Made by a program: the position numbers and the translations under genes. 64,000 bases of DNA. Source: Marinomonas maritima (lineage in GTDB: Bacteria > Pseudomonadota > Gammaproteobacteria > Pseudomonadales > Marinomonadaceae). Location of the stretch: the NCBI RefSeq assembly GCF_024435075.2, contig NZ_JAMZEG020000001.1:930001-994000 (forward strand), written 5' to 3'. This document shows positions 63,564-64,000 of this stretch, one piece after another. The notes beneath the pieces are model-generated. The model made no database searches. It worked only from the letters and a program-made list of their open reading frames with translations, and was not told the origin of the DNA. How positions within the stretch are numbered: position 1 is the first letter of the stretch; each line of letters starts with the position of its first letter.

Positions 63564-64000
63564 CTATTTTTTTGAATATCTTCCACGCTGATTGTCAGAC
63601 ATGCTGTTACGATAATTTTTTGTCTTGCCGTGCTCAGCCGCTTTCAGCGCCTGTTTTTCTCGTACACGTTCAGCATCTTCGAAACTCAGTTCAGCGGGTT
63701 CGCGAGGTGTCTGGCCTTCAGGGATAATCCGCTTTCTGGGTGGCAGTTCAAATTGCTCAGAGGAAACCCGAGGCAAATTTTTATATTTATACAGATAGAA
63801 AATTTCAACTTTCTCCCGCGCCCAATCTGTTTTCTTGAGAAATTTCACACTGGATTCAATGCTCGGGTTAGTCTTTAAACAGTTGATGTTCAGATAAGCG
63901 TAGAGAATCTCAAAACCGTAATGATCAACTATCTGGGTGAGCAGTTCTTGTAAACCCAGACCGTGTAGGGGATTGTTTGTGTAGTTGATCTCGTCGTTCA
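63564..64000 (-). CDS. VF530-family DNA-binding protein (partial, runs off the right edge)
   Basis: Read from the right edge the frame gives NDEINYTNNPLHGLGLQELL at the N-terminus, and its start codon appears to be an xTG whose first base lies just outside the window. The first 68 residues match the VF530 family, small helical DNA-binding proteins (NNPLHGL, HYGFEIL, NPSIESSVKFLKKTDWAREKVE). The protein then continues for a tail of about 75 charged residues that the short family members do not have. Its target and role are unknown. Confidence 0.8.
   Translation of the reverse strand, partial: NDEINYTNNPLHGLGLQELLTQIVDHYGFEILYAYLNINCLKTNPSIESSVKFLKKTDWAREKVEIFYLYKYKNLPRVSSEQFELPPRKRIIPEGQTPREPAELSFEDAERVREKQALKAAEHGKTKNYRNSMSDNQRGRYSKK

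Overview
The window looks like chromosomal DNA of a marine, aerobic gammaproteobacterium, most likely an Oceanospirillales member close to Marinomonas. That rests on gene content (opgGH, mtfA, yqfB, an OsmC-YcaO fusion, a VF530-type protein, TRAP transport, many catabolic clusters) and is an inference, not a database match. No rRNA, tRNA, CRISPR array, prophage or plasmid function was seen.

Layout. 1-3.5 kb (minus strand): a three-gene branched-chain 2-oxoacid dehydrogenase operon with separate E1 alpha, E1 beta and E2. 3.9-6.1 kb: a LysR regulator divergent from an MFS transporter. 6.2-12.2 kb: a TPP riboswitch followed by thiamin salvage genes (thiD, an ABC transporter thiZXY, thiM), then a divergent GNAT gene and thiE. 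12.4-14.9 kb: a TPR-like protein, an RluA-type pseudouridine synthase, a DEDD 3'-5' exonuclease, and a YqfB-type ac4C amidohydrolase overlapping it. 14.9-18.5 kb: a decayed zone with an IS4-family element (11-bp target duplication) inside one arm of a palindrome, a GNAT pseudogene, a small membrane protein and an IS3-family element whose transposase carries a nonsense codon. 18.6-23.2 kb: an exported alpha/beta hydrolase, a VOC protein, the OsmC-YcaO fusion and mtfA. 23.5-27.3 kb: opgGH for osmoregulated periplasmic glucans.

27.4-31.4 kb: an Lrp/AsnC regulator divergent from a second 2-oxoacid dehydrogenase, this time with a fused E1 alpha-beta and its own E2. No E3 lies in the window for either complex. 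31.5-45.0 kb: a complete erythritol-type catabolic locus. On the minus strand are a DUF2291 protein, an ABC ATPase, a permease and a binding protein. Divergently there are eryA, eryB, eryC and eryD, then a DeoR regulator, a triosephosphate-isomerase paralogue, an RpiB paralogue and an extra inositol-monophosphatase-family gene. Together they should import a tetritol, phosphorylate it, oxidise it and isomerise it to D-erythrose 4-phosphate.

45.0-59.3 kb: an essentially complete phenylacetate pathway. paaY and paaX are on the minus strand; paaFGHIJK, paaABCDE and paaZ are on the plus strand. Two matching spaced GATAC/GTATC inverted repeats before paaF and paaA look like PaaX operators. 59.4-63.3 kb: a TRAP transporter (small permease, large permease, binding protein) and a convergent class II aldolase-family gene. 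The window ends in a VF530-family gene cut at its first codon.

The main points of interest are the erythritol locus in a gammaproteobacterium with an unexplained phosphatase-family gene, the two differently built 2-oxoacid dehydrogenases, and the IS insertion that can be reconstructed to the base. I did not find a convincing wholly new system.
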